DNA of 64,000 nt, taken from positions 142,208,344 through 142,272,343 of the forward strand of contig CM062296.1 in the NCBI GenBank assembly GCA_031216915.1, in the 5' to 3' direction. A program made the position numbers and the translations under genes. The stretch's first letter is position 1; every line of letters begins with the position of its first letter. Of this stretch, positions 22,078 to 34,715 are shown piece by piece. The notes beneath the pieces are model-generated. The model searched no databases. It was not told the origin of the DNA and saw only the letters and a list, made by a program, of their open reading frames with translations. This DNA comes from Pictodentalium vernedei (lineage: Eukaryota; Mollusca; Scaphopoda; Dentaliida; Dentaliidae).

Positions 22078-23613
22078 GGTTGTCACTAAAAAGTGTACTC
22101 CGACCCCGACCCCGACTCCGAAATCACCGACTCCAAAACTATTTCTTTTTATAACTCTTTTATTAATGGATCAATTATACTGAAATTCAACATAAATGTA
22201 CAGAATTACGTGTAGTATACATATAATCATATAAATGTTACAAAAAATTTATGATTTTCATTAAATTGACTTTTATTGAGTTTTGACTCACTAAAAAGTG
22301 TACTCGGCGATTTCAACGAAATTTCATTCTCTCATTCATATAATACATTCTTCCAGCTAATTTGTTGCGGTATTAAGAATATATTCGTATTTTACGATGT
22401 CTAATGCAAGATTTATAATTAATTTGGAAATTAATTGTGCTTAAAACGGAAATTTACTCGAAGATGAGAATCGCCGACTCTGGCTTCATTTGAGGTTGTA
22501 TGTAAAATTCAAACTTGCAATGGCGGATCAATAGTCAGAGGTTTTCCCGGATTGTGGTAAGTGTCGCGGATAAGGAAATTGTTTTACGACAATCAAGTTT
22601 AACACCTGTCAGTAGCAGGGTAGTAGTAATTTTTTCGATAAGAAATTGGACCCTAAGGTTGTAAAATAATTTCCAGTGCTATATTTCTCTGAAGGCATAT
22701 AACATCGGGAATTATATTATAACGATAGAGTCTATAGCACCTGTCAGTAGTAGTAATTTTTTCGATAAGAAGTTGGACCCTAAGGTTGTAAAATAATTTC
22801 GGCTTTTATCTTAAGGTAGTATTGAAGCTGATTAATAATTCCCAAACTTTCATCATTCGCGTGATTACTAATCACAGGACTCACAAACAAACAAAACAAT
22901 ATCAATGGTTGAAGTGAATAATACATGAACAATCTATCAATAAACAAACAAACAAACTTATGTTTATTGAATAAAATTATCAAAGACGGACAGAATATTG
23001 ATATTGAGCATTAAAATGTGGTTGCTAAAGGCTTGCACACACAAGACATAAATTTCACAGAGAAAAAGAAGGGTCCAACAAACTACCAATGAAAAAATCA
23101 CGTTCAACGCCTTCTCATGCATGTCAACTGCGTCACTTACCGGGAAAACCTCTGGCTAATGATCCGCCAATTGCAAGTTTGTATTTTTCTTATAACCTCA
23201 AATGAAGCCAGAGTCGGCGATTCTCATCTTCGAATAAATTTCCATTTTAAGCTCGATTAATTTCCAAATTAATTATAAATCTTGCATTAGACATCGTAAA
23301 ATACGATATTTTTCTTAATATTGCAACAAATTAGCTGGAAGAATGTATTATATGAATGAGAGAATGAAATTTCGTTGAAATCGCCGAGTACACTTTTTAG
23401 TGAGTCAAAACTCAATAAAAGTCAATTTAATGAAAATCATAATTTTTTTGTAACATTTATATGATTATATGTATACTACACGTAATTCTGTACATTTATG
23501 TTGCTTTCCAGTATAACTGATCCATTAATAAAAGAGTTATAAAAAGAAATAGTTTTGGAGTCGGTAATTTCGGAGTCGGGGTCGGGGTCGGAGTACACTT
23601 TTTAGTGACAACC
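22078..23613. mobile_element. Foldback element with ~470-bp inverted arms
   Basis: The left arm (22078-22551) is the near-exact complement of the right arm (23140-23613). Ends are GGTTGTCACTAAAAAGTG, followed by GACCCC/GACTCC words. The 9-bp duplication TGTATCATC flanks it (22069-22077 and 23614-23622). The ~590-bp loop holds a partial internal duplication (TTTTTTCGATAAGAA at about 22631 and 22757). No coding region was recognised. The 9-bp duplication suggests mobilisation by a MULE-type transposase. Confidence 0.88.
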
Positions 23614-23622
23614 TGTATCATC

Positions 23623-24933
23623 GGCATACTGGTTAATCAGATATTTGGAGCCTTGTATTTCTGTGTCTTTGATATAGGAGTTGTTTTGACAAAAGCAATG
23701 AGGACTGCTGCACATAGAATGAGATACGGTGAGAGTGTGACAATGGGTCTCCTTGCCTAACCCCTCTTTCTAGACTAAAACATTCGGAACAATGTCCATT
23801 ACTCAAGACACAGCTAAAAATGTTTTTATAAAATGTATGAAACCATTGAGTGATTGACAGGGATCATTGCTTTTCAGCCTCGCGCTTTTTGGGCCCACTC
23901 TTTTCGGTCTGACGCTTTTTGGCCCAATGCTTTTTGGCCTAAGGCTTTGGTGCTTTTCAGCCTTGGGGATTTCGTGGTTTTTTACAGGTTCTTTCATGGA
24001 CATCTCGAGTCTCAGCATCCATTGACTTTCAAAAAAGCAGGTGATTGAAATTGCAAAGAATACACACATTGTCTGGAAAACAATTTATCAAATTGACTGT
24101 TCAGAAAAGAATTTCTTGCTGTTTAACACTGCAGTTTTCCAGTTGGGAATTTTTGATTTTCGTCAGGATTGGGGTCTTGGATATCAATTTGCTTTTTCTG
24201 GTAATTATGTACTTTCTAAGGAAACCCGATTTGATACTTGGAATTATGCCACACACACAGTCGACCATACAAATAGACGTCTGTAGTACCTGCATGGCTT
24301 ATATTTCATCTAAATTTGGGAGAATCTGTTTGGATTCCCATGAAAATGGTTGCGACAACCATACCTGCTACATGTACATCTATGAGTGACCCAGGATCCC
24401 ATGATACCATGGTTGAATCCCTGTTGTATACTGATAACGTACGTACCTTCATCCTTTACCAACACAGCTTTTTAATTTTTAAAACATCAACTGAATTTTT
24501 TTTAAAAATAAGCAGTGTTTACCAGTAAAACCTTATAAATAAATTGAGCTTGTTCAAATGACAACCTTATTTGTACTATTTTATTGACATATCATCAGGC
24601 CTTTAAATTCTTCCCAACTAACGATGGTAAACGATGTACCCAAATAAGATAATTGCACCCAAATTATGCGGAGTTTTGCAGTGTTTCAGCAATATACAGT
24701 TTGGCCACGTTTCCCTGATGCTTGCAATGTAGCAAACATGTAGAGCTTACCCTAGAATCAAACATTGCAACAGATAAATAATTTTTTTTTAAAATCCCAC
24801 AGAGTTCGCCATAGAAAAGGAATCGACGTTGACAATGTCGTATATGACACTGTCGACGGCGATTGCTTTTCTGTGGCGAATTCTATATGATCATACACTT
24901 AAAGCTTGAGCTCTATTATGTTCATGTTTGTGG
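23623..24933. other. Spacer with a GCTTTTTGGCCC word array
   Basis: At 23870-23965 the word GCTTTTTGGCCCAATG and variants recur about six times, resembling the MULE-type end arrays but with no inverted partner. At 24807-24888 an imperfect palindrome (GAATCGACGTTGACA / TGTCGACGGCGATTGC) is present. Frames at 24041-24389 look random. Confidence 0.5.
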
Positions 24934-24941
24934 CGTTTCTC

Positions 24942-26194
24942 GGTCACGGGTTGTTTCGCCCTTTTTTCCCGTTCGCCCCGGGTCGTTTCGCCCCCAGAAT
25001 TGGGGCGAAACGACCCTGGGTAAAAATTTTTTTTTTTTATTTTCAATGGTAATTTTTCAGCCCAAAGGGTAGTCTTACCTTATTGTAAATCCACCTTGAT
25101 AACGAACAAATGAAACGGAGTAAGGGAGGTGGCCGATTAGGTTCCAGGTCAACTCGCCTTAATCATCCTTTTAAAAAATCCAAGAATCAAAAATGTAAAT
25201 CCTTTCATAGAAAACCCATGGAATAACAGGGAGCACATAAACACAACATGCTAACATCTTGAAGGCAGATGATACAATGATTGAATAAAAAACAAATCTA
25301 CAGGGACCAAGTTGACACGAATTACTCAAACTGGATAGCGGTTCTTCAAAAACATCTTTGATGAATTGTTTTTTTTTGTTAACAGTCAAGATGTTTGTTT
25401 TTACAGTAATCACATACCAGTTGGTGTTTATTTGAGATTGATTGTGTGGCTGATTGCCCTTTTTATTCACAAGCGTAAATATGTATGTATATATGTTATT
25501 AATTGTGATGCATTTTCCTGAACTCATGTGTATTTTCATTATTCAGAACCTGATCAACATAAAATGTATTAAAATCTGAACCCACGTTAGTACGTTTCCC
25601 CATTCCTCTTCAAATATCCCTCGGCGAAAAACATTTGCGATTTCAATACATTTTCTCCTATGGTGTGAAGGCAAGGCATTTTTTGCTTTCATTTTAATAA
25701 AATTTACAGATTATGTGGCAGATTATACTTGCCTGAAGAATAGCAGAGAAATAACAAAGTGGCAGATTATACTTGCCTGAAAAATAGCAGAGAAATAACA
25801 AAGTGGCAGATTATATTTGCCCGAAGAATAGCAGACAAATAACAACGTGGCAGATTATACTTGCCTGAAGATTAGCAGATAAACAACGGCGTTGCAAATC
25901 TGGTGGATTCGACAGATTATATTTTAAGATCATTGTATTACAGCAGATGCATTTTCTATCAGTCAACTGTAAACTGGATGTGTTGTATAAAATTTTATAT
26001 AAAAATAAACTGAATCATCGTTTCAACCGCTAGTTCTGTTTTTTTTCTTTATCAAACCCACCCTATACCCCAGGAAAAAAGTGGGGCGAAACGACCCACT
26101 CTCAAAATTGGGGCGAAACGACCCGGGGCAAACTGGTATTGGGGCGAAATGACCCAGGGGGCGAACGGGATTTGGGGCGAAACGACCCGACACC
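24942..26194. mobile_element. MULE-like element with GGGGCGAAACGACCC terminal word arrays
   Basis: The left end GGTCACGGGTTGTTTCGCCC and the right end GGGCGAAACGACCCGACACC are inverted and built of repeated GGGGCGAAACGACCC words (24942-25020 and about 26080-26194). The 8-bp duplication CGTTTCTC flanks it (24934-24941 and 26195-26202). The interior contains four 44-bp tandem units (25715-25890) and no recognisable transposase. Confidence 0.75.
25715..25890 (+). repeat. 44-bp tandem repeat, four units
   Basis: Units start at 25715, 25759, 25803 and 25847 with GTGGCAGATTATACTTGCCT and end AGAAATAACAAA. They sit inside the 24942-26194 element near its right array. Confidence 0.9.
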
Positions 26195-26202
26195 CGTTTC
26201 TC

Positions 26203-26767
26203 AGTAAACGCCATGCGTAATTTACATTCAAATAAACCTTTTGCTCGAGACTGGGAAACTAAGAAGCCTCCTCGAGTTAGTCGAGTAAACTTACATCAAA
26301 GGATGGTGGGAGGGAACCAGTGATAATGGTGAAGACCTATAACAAGGGGTTGTAAACTAGCATTTTAAGACGTGGTACCTTAAACCTAAAACAGACGCCA
26401 AGAAGAAGAAAATACCAGTGTTTTATCTCCAACCATGCAGGCCACATCCATATTTGCCGTTGTGCCCAATTTAGACTGATCTAAAGGTCTAATGTCAATG
26501 ACATTGTTAGTCTTAAATTGGTTAATTTGCTGCCATTATGTTAGGTAGAGGGTTAAATTGACTCAATTCTTTTCACGCGATCCTAGCAGAGGTGCAGTGA
26601 GAATCTACATGGATTCTCACTGGTTTTGTTGCACGAATCTTTGCGTGAATCGATTCTCAGATTCTCGACGAAATATAAGCCCTGTACCTGGTTTGGAATG
26701 TTTGGGGTTCAGCATGACCAATATGGAGTACTGTTAATCAAATAAGAAGTTGTGTCATAACTACTAC
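26203..26767. other. Spacer, no gene seen
   Basis: Contains a short inverted GTGAGAATC...GATTCTCAC motif near 26600 and otherwise unremarkable AT-rich sequence. Confidence 0.5.
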
Positions 26768-27055
26768 AGTTAAAATTAGAAGTCCTGTCATGAAATGCGC
26801 ACAAATAGCTCGTCAATCTGCTCATTAATCTACGCATTATAGTAAGGCTATCGAATTCTGTACATATGGCCTGTGCACAAGCAATGTTTCAGCCAGTGGA
26901 CCTCCGGGTAACCTGGAGGTCCATTGGCAGAAACATTGCCTGTGTTTGCAATGAGTAACCCGGGCAACTGCCGTGCTTTGGATACCATTCGATGTGACAG
27001 TTGCTCGCAATCTGGATAAGCACACAGTTCATGACAGGACTTCTAGTTTTAACTG
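26768..27055. mobile_element. TA-flanked MITE, second copy (288 bp)
   Basis: Same family as 12268-12585: CAGTTAAAATTAGAAGTCC on the left and GGACTTCTAGTTTTAACTG on the right, with TA on both sides (26766-26767 and 27056-27057) and the central GGACCTCC.GG hairpin. It is shorter than the other copy, mainly in its right half. Confidence 0.85.
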
Positions 27056-27074
27056 TACATGAATATTTTATTTT

Positions 27075-27308
27075 CCCCATGGGAACCCCGGGAAGTGAAG
27101 CCGTACCTGTTCACTGCAGTAAACAGGCTCTGTTTTGCTGGTAAAATAGGACCCAGTCACCAATGCTTGGGAGGTACTAACCCTCTCGAAAATGGGCAAC
27201 ATGGCTTATTAACACTCACCTGTGGTCTTGAGTTGATTCTCATGTTGTGGACATGATTAGCCAGTGTGGAAAAATATGTGACCTTAAACACCAATAAATA
27301 AATAAATA
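27075..27308 (+). mobile_element. SINE-like element with unassigned head, copy 1
   Basis: Flanked by the 13-bp duplication AATATTTTATTTT (27062-27074 and 27309-27321). It begins CCCCATGGGAACCCCGGGAA, runs through TGGTAAAATAGGACCCAGTC, and ends with the same ATGATTAGCC...GTGACCTTAAACACC(AATA)n tail as the tRNA- and 5S-headed SINEs. The 5' half has no convincing Pol III boxes, so it could be 5' truncated. Confidence 0.8.
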
Positions 27309-27321
27309 AATATTTTATTTT

Positions 27322-28036
27322 TTCACAATAAATGTCCAAGAAGTTTTTTTTAATTATTATCCTGAATGACTAATATTTCAAGTACATTTACATCATCAAG
27401 ATATGTCTTCGAAAAAGGTATGCCTTGATGATGTAGCTGGAATGTTTTATCAGTTGGGACTTGAGCCCTCAGTCGGGACATACAGTTGTACATTGTATTA
27501 GGTTCCCTCCCCCCCCCTCCACCCCCCAATCGGTGATGTTTGTGAAGCCCCTGATTGAATTCATACCCTAGCAAAAAGCAACTTCAGAGTTCAAAGGATA
27601 TTACACCACATAAATATAGAAAATGAATATTGTATATGACAGCACAGTGGTTTAGCTAGCAATCCATCCACCCATCTTTTGAACGGGAAGTTTTTCTTCT
27701 TTGCCCCAAGTGGGCAGGTGTGTGTCCAGACATGGACTTTATTGCCGTAAATTATTTTCTTAGTTTGGTATGACCCTCAGGACTATATACACGAACATGT
27801 AGAATTTCAACAAACACATATACAGTTTAACAGTTTGTCCAAAATACTGTTCAATAGAATCCAGTAACAGATCTGATGAAGAAACTTTCCAGCTGGTATT
27901 GTAAAGTCCAAGACTGTGTTTGCAGAAATGGTATCCAGTAAACTGTTATGAAATGTTTACTCAAAAATCCTGCAGTGTCCATTAAATTCCAATAAAGCTC
28001 TCAGCAAACTTCAAATGGAAATAACATCCAACAAGT
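27322..28036. other. Spacer, no gene seen
   Basis: AT-rich sequence with a C-rich run near 27506-27530. No coding region, element ends or clear repeat were found. Confidence 0.5.
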
Positions 28037-28044
28037 ATTGGTAG

Positions 28045-28877
28045 TAGGGCTGTCGCGACTATCATTTTTTGTAATCGACTAATCGTGACCAGTAATCGAC
28101 GGTTAGTCGATTAATAGTCGCTTCCCATGATTTTTTAGCAAATCATTCTTCTGTTCGTAAAACTCTGAAAATGACAATGGTACCAGTGTGTTCAGACGAA
28201 GTGGGATTGTGGGAACAACAAATCGGTCCCGACTGAAGCTACATGTAGTCCAATCTTGGACCCACAGTCCGTAATATAATTTTTGGGGTTGGTACGTCCT
28301 GTAGGACGTACCAACCCCAAAAATAATATTACTGACTGCGGGCCCAAGTTTGAACTAGATTGAAGCCGATGAATTTAGCGAAGAACGTTCCTGCATATGT
28401 TTCCTTTCTGCAATAAGTTTCTCGAAATTTTGAACATTGAGATCTATGCATTCCCTCGTCAGTTGTTAAAATTGGATCTTAGTCTGAAGTTCCGAACTTT
28501 GAGAAGTGATCTGACGTTCTGACTTTCGTCATAATTTTGTCACTTCCGCGCTTTAGGTTTTCCAATGGGTGCATTCGTGTGAACAAGACTGGAGAAATTC
28601 AGAAGAATCTATTCTTCTCGAGTAACTGTGAGTGTTCTTTCTTACACAGTCAGTGACAGTCGTACAGTCTTCTGGATATGAATGTTAACTATGGTTAGAT
28701 ATTTAAAGTTATTCACCTTCATTGATCATTCACCTCCCAAAACAATGCAATTTAGCCCCGACGTGTAGTAGACGTGTACCACCTTGAAAATGAACGACGA
28801 TCGACTAAAAATAAAAAACGTAGACTACTTCAATAGTCGACGGTTAGTCGACTAATCGAATAATCGCGACAGCCCTA
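28045..28877. mobile_element. hAT-type MITE, 833 bp
   Basis: Inverted ends TAGGGCTGTCGCGACTA and complement, with the 8-bp duplication ATTGGTAG (28037-28044 and 28878-28885), as expected for hAT. Subterminal AATCGACTAATCG words mirror each other. An internal palindrome is centred near 28301 (28265-28338). No transposase is present. A related copy is at 61878-62435. Confidence 0.85.
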
Positions 28878-28885
28878 ATTGGTAG

Positions 28886-30740
28886 TACATGCACAGGTAC
28901 TTTGAAAATAATCCAGTTGGCTCCTGTTTATTTCACAAGAGTAAATCCTGGTTCACAAGAAGAATAAATTCTCTTCAAATATTGGAGTCACTTTTCCAAA
29001 ACAAAAAGATGCACAGACAACAAAAATGATAATCCGTAGAATATATAATAAACTCAGCTGCTATCTACAATAATGCACTGTCCTTTAATAACAATCTCCA
29101 ATATTCAGTGAATGCAGAATGTATACATGATAGTTGCTTCTCAGTGCTGTGTGAGATGAATAACAACATCAGATGAAATTGACATAAGTCTGTTGACAGA
29201 GACATATATAGTCTTCCAATAGAAAGTTCCTTGAAAAAAAATTCTCCTGTGTTTTATTGTCCCATTAATTATTTATTGGCTGATTTTCATCACCTCAAAT
29301 TTCTAGATCATTCTGTCTAATTTCAGGTAAATATGTGTGACCCGAATAAACAATCAATGATCTAAAAATAGATCCTGTGTAACAGCCTCTGTAAACATAT
29401 TGATAGGTACATTCAAAGGTCACTCAGTGCAAATAAGCGATCACACAGTCAGTCTGCTTTTTCTAATTGAAAATACTTTTTAGAAAATATTAATTGTTTT
29501 TAATTATTAATCACAGACATATCAATTCTGATATCTTAATAGGGGCTGATAACACTCATTGTTGATTTTTTATATTTTTATGACCTTGCCATAAAATGTT
29601 AATGGCCTGGAGCAGATATTGTTGCCCTTGTTTTTCTGTCATTCCGTCATTTGGAAATAACAGTTTTCCAGATTTTTGAACCCTGTCCAATGTTTGTTCA
29701 GTGGCAGCAATTGGAAGAGTCCTCATTCATTATTTGGGGGTAGACCAGTTAATATTTTCAACATGCGGCTGCACATTGAAAATATTAATTGGTCTGCACC
29801 ACACATTCACTCAGCAGCCATCCGACTTAATGCAGTTATTACGTAGATGTATCATGCTTCTGGGCCGGAAAGGCGGCTGCTCGGGTTCAAAGGGTTAAAC
29901 CAGATACATTGAGATAATTGGCTGATTTCTGATAAGTGGCTTTGTCATCGTTACCCACAACTCGAGATTGAGTTTGGTCCCGGTTGGATGATTTTTTGCA
30001 GAGTTATTGACCTTGAACTTAGCTTATGATCTGAAAACTCAAAAGAATCAGTTTCTCCAGACTTATGTTGTTTGCTCGTTGGGGCATACGTATTGTATTG
30101 GCACATCTAGTTTGTATCTCACATCACATCATGAGTCAGTTGTCTTTCTTGTTGGAAGAATATGAGAATATGTTCCTGTAAGTGTAATATCCTCGCTCTC
30201 TGATTGGATGAGAGCTGGCATTGTTTCTTATATATTTATCTGGGACTCAAAGATTTCTTTTCCAGTTTAGCATCTGACTGTCGCCCACCTTTACAGTACT
30301 TTAACTATACATTTGTTACAGGCTACGGTCAGTATTTATGTACAGACAGTGACAATACTTTATATGTACCTTTGTTATCAGGTCATTACCTAGATGTTTG
30401 TCATTGCTGTGTCACATACTATACATGTACATGTCTTAAGTTGAGCTACAGTGTCACTGACACTTTCATTATTATATGCTGCGAGACATCTTATTGCACA
30501 ATATTCAGCCTAATTCGACCCCAAATGCGTACACTTCAAAACAATAACAAAGATTGGCTGATCGTTCCTTCAAGGTGACGTGATGCGGTGCAGCTTGATG
30601 TCATTTAGGAAACTACTGAGGTATATTCCTTGATGTCCATCGAGTCGATGGATATCAAGAAACATATTTAACCCTTAAGTCCTCAGATTAATTTTAAAGT
30701 ATTTATGGCCTTTTTCTGCTTTCATAGTTATTGATGACTT
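28886..30740. other. Spacer with a hairpin repeat
   Basis: Mostly AT-rich and unassigned. About 29695-29900 is a small repeat with an inner hairpin (ACCAGTTAATATTTTCAACA... / ...TTGAAAATATTAATTGGT). Related sequence, partly inverted, occurs at 31750-32510. Frames such as 30204-30578 have no recognisable protein features. Confidence 0.5.
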
Positions 30741-30806
30741 GGCAGTGGTTCTACATCACTGCTGGCTGCCTATACAGGCAGCCAGCAGTGATGTAGAACC
30801 ACTGCC
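30741..30806. repeat. Perfect 31-bp-arm palindrome
   Basis: GGCAGTGGTTCTACATCACT... pairs exactly with its complement across a 4-base loop (ATAC, 30772-30775). Confidence 0.95.
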
Positions 30807-31429
30807 AGGGAAAATTCAGTCTACACACAAGAGTAATAAAAAAGATCACACAAGGGAGCACCTGCTTCAATGCAATATAAAAGTGGCGGTTTGGGGCTAT
30901 ATGGGGGCTTAAGGGTTGAGATAAATTTGTGATAATTCACAGGCTAGCATATAATAAATGTTGATTCTGCTGTCTTTGATGAAAACATTTTCATATATTT
31001 TCAGGTGTTATGAATTTTCAGAATGAAACCTATAAATATAAGTCTACTGTTTCCTGCAATGTATTTTGTGGCATTGTTTTTGTGTACTTTGATTGGGCAA
31101 AGTAAAACAGTAACATTTACAACAAGTATGTACAAGTTTTGTTCTGTGTTTTTTTCATCTTCACTTCCTTTCCTTGACAAATCAGAATGAGAAAAAAAGG
31201 ATGAAAAGTTGGACAACCTACCCAAATAAATTTGTGAACCATTTGTTCCACCAGCATGTTACGACACAATTGGGATATAGAAATTGATAGCACCTATTTT
31301 CCTTGCATATTTGTAGTCCAGTATTTATGTATCTATGTATCTGTGTGACAATTACATATACACTTGTTGATTACTGTAGCTTTTGTGATCACTTTTCATC
31401 TGCTGTCCATTGCTCACCATTCTCGTCTA

Positions 31430-32510
31430 TCCAGTGAGAACTTTACATTTTTGACTCACAAACTACTGGACTAAATTTAACCAAATTTGAAAAGCATGTT
31501 CCTTATCATACATGTATATCAATTTAAGTTTGTTCAAATAAAGTTGCAGTGCTCATGAGGGACCCCCACAAGGGCCATAACTCTGTTAGTACCCCAAACA
31601 TTTTTAAAATATCTTCTTATCCAGAACCACCGATCAAAATCTTTTTTGATATTTTGTATACAGCATCCTTAAGAGAGTCCAATTCAAGTTTATTCAAATC
31701 AAGACCATGGGTGCCCTAACTCAGCAAATATGCAAAATTTTCTTTAAAAATCTTTTTAACCCTTTGAAGGCAAGCAGCCTTTTTTTCCAGCCTGGATCAT
31801 GACAATGTCTTAACGTCATTAAATAGGATGGCTGTTCAGTAAATGCAGGCCTGGCAATCTGTAAAATCAAGGAGTGCAAAACAGTTGCCCTCCTCAGATT
31901 GCTTGGGAGTGCAATTGCACCTGAAATTTTGAAGCCAAAAACTTGTATGCTATTTTGGTTATAATTATTCACATCAAGTTATTGATAGTGTGAATGCAAA
32001 ATTGTACTACATTCAGCTACATAGTGGAAGAATTGGCACACACATCTCATTATTCAAAATGTTGCATTCAATTCTTATGTTTCTGTCTTCTACACTCAAA
32101 ATGTATCGGAATATGACAGAATGGCAAATCAATGCGACATTGACAAATCGTCCACTGAGTTCCATTGTGTTCTCTGTGCCAGTTGGCACAGAGAACACAT
32201 TGGAAATCAGGGGACGAAATGATAATATATTTTAAAGGCAGTCCCAAACTGGTCTGGCATTCCAGAAAATCAAGGGGTGCAAAAAATTGCCCTCCTCAGT
32301 TTTTTGTCTGCGTGCAGTAGGCGTGCAGCACTCCTAAATAATGCCAGGCCTATAAATGTGTGAGGTAGACCAATCAATATTTTCAGCATGCAGCCTCGGG
32401 GCTGCACGTTGAAAATATTGATTGGTCTACCCTAAATAATGAATATGGACTCTTCTAATTGCTGCCATTGAACTGGCATGGAATATACTACCAGAGTTCA
32501 AAGGGTTAAA
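31430..32510. repeat. Composite of repeat fragments
   Basis: 31430-31730 is a fragment of the tandem-cored family at 32564 (AACTTTACATTTTTGACTCA, CATGTTCCTTATCATA, AAGTTTGTTCAAATAAA). From 31750 to 32510 lies a composite of inverted CCCTTTGAA-ended sequence (31757 and 32490), the CAGGCCTGGCA MITE core, and a hairpin around 32390. A 15-bp-arm palindrome is at 32167-32198. No host coding sequence was recognised. Confidence 0.55.
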
Positions 32511-32563
32511 GTCTACCAGTCAGAATCATTTGATATTTGACCTTAAGGGATGTCATATTCAGG

Positions 32564-34195
32564 TTTTTAGCTCACCGAAGGGAGCTTAACTTATCACTTG
32601 CCGTCCGTTGTCGTCCGTCGTGAGCTTTACATTATCGACTTCTCCTCACAAACTACTCGACCAAATTGAACCAAATTTTGTGTGCATGTTCCTTATCATA
32701 TGTCAATTCAAGTTTGTGCAAATAAACTTGCCGTGCCCACAGGGGGCACCAGAAGGGGCATAAATCTGATAGCACCCATATAATTTTTTTCAAAAATTCA
32801 AAAAAAATCTTCTTCTTCAGATCCACCAGTCAGAATCGGGGTCAGATTTGGACTCAGAAATTTTGGACAAAAATTCAGACATTTTGGGGGGATTTTTATG
32901 CGTTTTGTTCAATTTTGAGATGGAAAAAAAAAATTTATAGCCAAAAACTTTTGGGTCCTGTTCTGACTTGTTTTTAAAATCTTCTTCAGACCATGCAGTC
33001 AGAATGCATTCATATTTGGAATACAACATCTCTAGGAAGGTTAGATTCAAGTTTGTTCAATCCTTGTCCATGGGTTGATATTTGGGCTACCTATGGGAGT
33101 CTGAATTTTAACTAAGTGCAGTATGAGGGAACCCCCGTGGGAACCCCGGGAAGTGCAGCAGTGCTTGTTTACTGTGGTCAACAAGCTCTGTTTCACTGGT
33201 AAAATAGGACCCAGTCACTAATGCTTGGGGTGTGGGTCCTCTAAAATAGGCAACATGGGGTATAAACGATTGACTGACCTTGACTTTATCTCCATGTTGT
33301 GGTCATGATTAGCCATTGTGCAGAAGTATGTGACCTTAAACAACAATAAATAAATAAATAGTATGAGGGAATTTCTTTTAAAATCTTCTTCTTCAGATCC
33401 ACCAATCAGAATCCTTTCATATTTGGTATACAACATCTCTAGGTGTGTCAGATTCAAGTTTGTTCAAATCGGGACCTTGGGTTAATATTTTGGCTCCCTA
33501 TTTGAGCCCAAAGTTTAACTTAGTGCAATGTTAGGTGATTTCTTTAAAAACCTTCTTCATATCCACAAGTCAGAATTCCTTCCTATTTGGTATATGACAT
33601 CGTAAGGGGGATCAGATTCAAGTTTGTTCAATTTGAGTCCATGGCTTAATATTTGGGCTCTATGGGCAGGGGTGGGGGGGGGGGGGGGGGTGGCATGTTA
33701 GGTTCAGGTTTGTTGAAATCCATTCCTCAGTGTTTTTCCATAACATTTGCCTCTCATGACTTCATTCCTTTGTAGTGTTGATGAACCATGTCTAACTGAA
33801 TGTGACCCCAAGTACTTCTTTGAACCACTTTGGGCGATTAAGGCCCCTTGGAGCCTCTTGTTTCAAATCCAGTCCATGGGTTCATATTTGGGCTTCGTAT
33901 GGGAGCCCCAAATTTTTTTTAACTTAATGCAATATGAAGAATATTCCTTAAAAATCTTCTTCGGATTCCCTAGTCAGAATCTTCTGGTAATTGATATGCA
34001 GCATCCATAAGGGGGGGCTAGATTCAAGTTTGTTCAAATCAAGTTCTTGGATGCTTATTCGTGCTTCTTATGTGGGCCAGAATTTCAACCTGCATTTTAG
34101 TAAAATATTCTTTAAAAATCTTCTTCAGCTATTTTTTGAGATTCAAACCTGTTCAAATCAAGACTCATCATTCCCTAAGGGAGCGTGAATTTGAA
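32564..34195 (+). repeat. Long tandem-cored repeat, copy A
   Basis: Opens TTTTTAGCTCACCGAAGGGA, then GTCGTCCGTCGTGAGC, followed by degenerate ~165-bp units. Each unit has TTCTTC.GATCCACCAGTCAGAATC, TATTTGG, CAAGTTTGTTCAA and ATATTTGGGCT. The closing module (CTTCTTTGAACCACTTTG...GCCTCTTGTTT) appears at 33815-33862, with further units to about 34195. A SINE (33132-33359) is nested inside. Architecture, with a unique head, tandem core and unique tail, recalls mollusc pearl/Helitron-like non-autonomous elements. That name is an inference. Confidence 0.7.
33132..33359 (+). mobile_element. SINE-like element with unassigned head, copy 2
   Basis: Flanked by the 12-bp duplication AGTATGAGGGAA (33120-33131 and 33360-33371) inside the tandem-cored repeat. 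Starts CCCCCGTGGGAACCCCGGGA and ends in the shared GTGACCTTAAACAACAATAA tail. Similar throughout to 27075-27308. Confidence 0.85.
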
Positions 34196-34568
34196 CTTGA
34201 TATTTGCAATGATTGTTTGTTGTGACATCACATTTTGCTGTTGGTGGAGGGAAAATGCTCCCATATTTAAAAGAAATCTTTTTGTGAACCTATACATGTG
34301 GAAACAATAACTTGATACTTGATACAGAGCTTCCTTTTGAGGTGTAGAATCAAGTTTGTGTGACAGACACAGCTCTGTAGTTTGTTTGTTCATTTGATTT
34401 TACCCCTGCAACAAAGTTGTTGGTGAGGGGGTGGGGGTTTATACTGTATACTGCATGTCTATCCCTCATCCACACTAACAAATCAGGGGTTATGTGCATA
34501 GCTGTCAGTACATAAGTATTTCTCTAATTCTGTTCTATTTTACTGTAAACCATACAGTATAAATAGAC

Positions 34569-34715
34569 AGAACTCGATGTGTGTTTGAATTGGTGGGTGT
34601 TTTACATAACAAATTGGAATGGCATCGTCATATTATATAATCTATATAAATATGATTATGCCATTCCATCGGGTTATGTAAAACACCCACCGATTCAAAC
34701 ACACATCGCGTTCTG
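34569..34715. repeat. Long imperfect palindrome
   Basis: Arms of about 65 bp (CAGAACTCGATGTGTGTTTG... and its complement ending CGCGTTCTG) around an AT-rich loop near 34640. Confidence 0.85.

Noticed and set aside
24041-24389. Possible host exon
   Set aside because: Overlapping open frames with no domain pattern and no convincing pair of splice sites.
30204-30578. Cys-rich secreted protein
   Set aside because: Irregular Cys spacing, AT-rich shadow frame, no signal peptide after a credible start, no neighbours.
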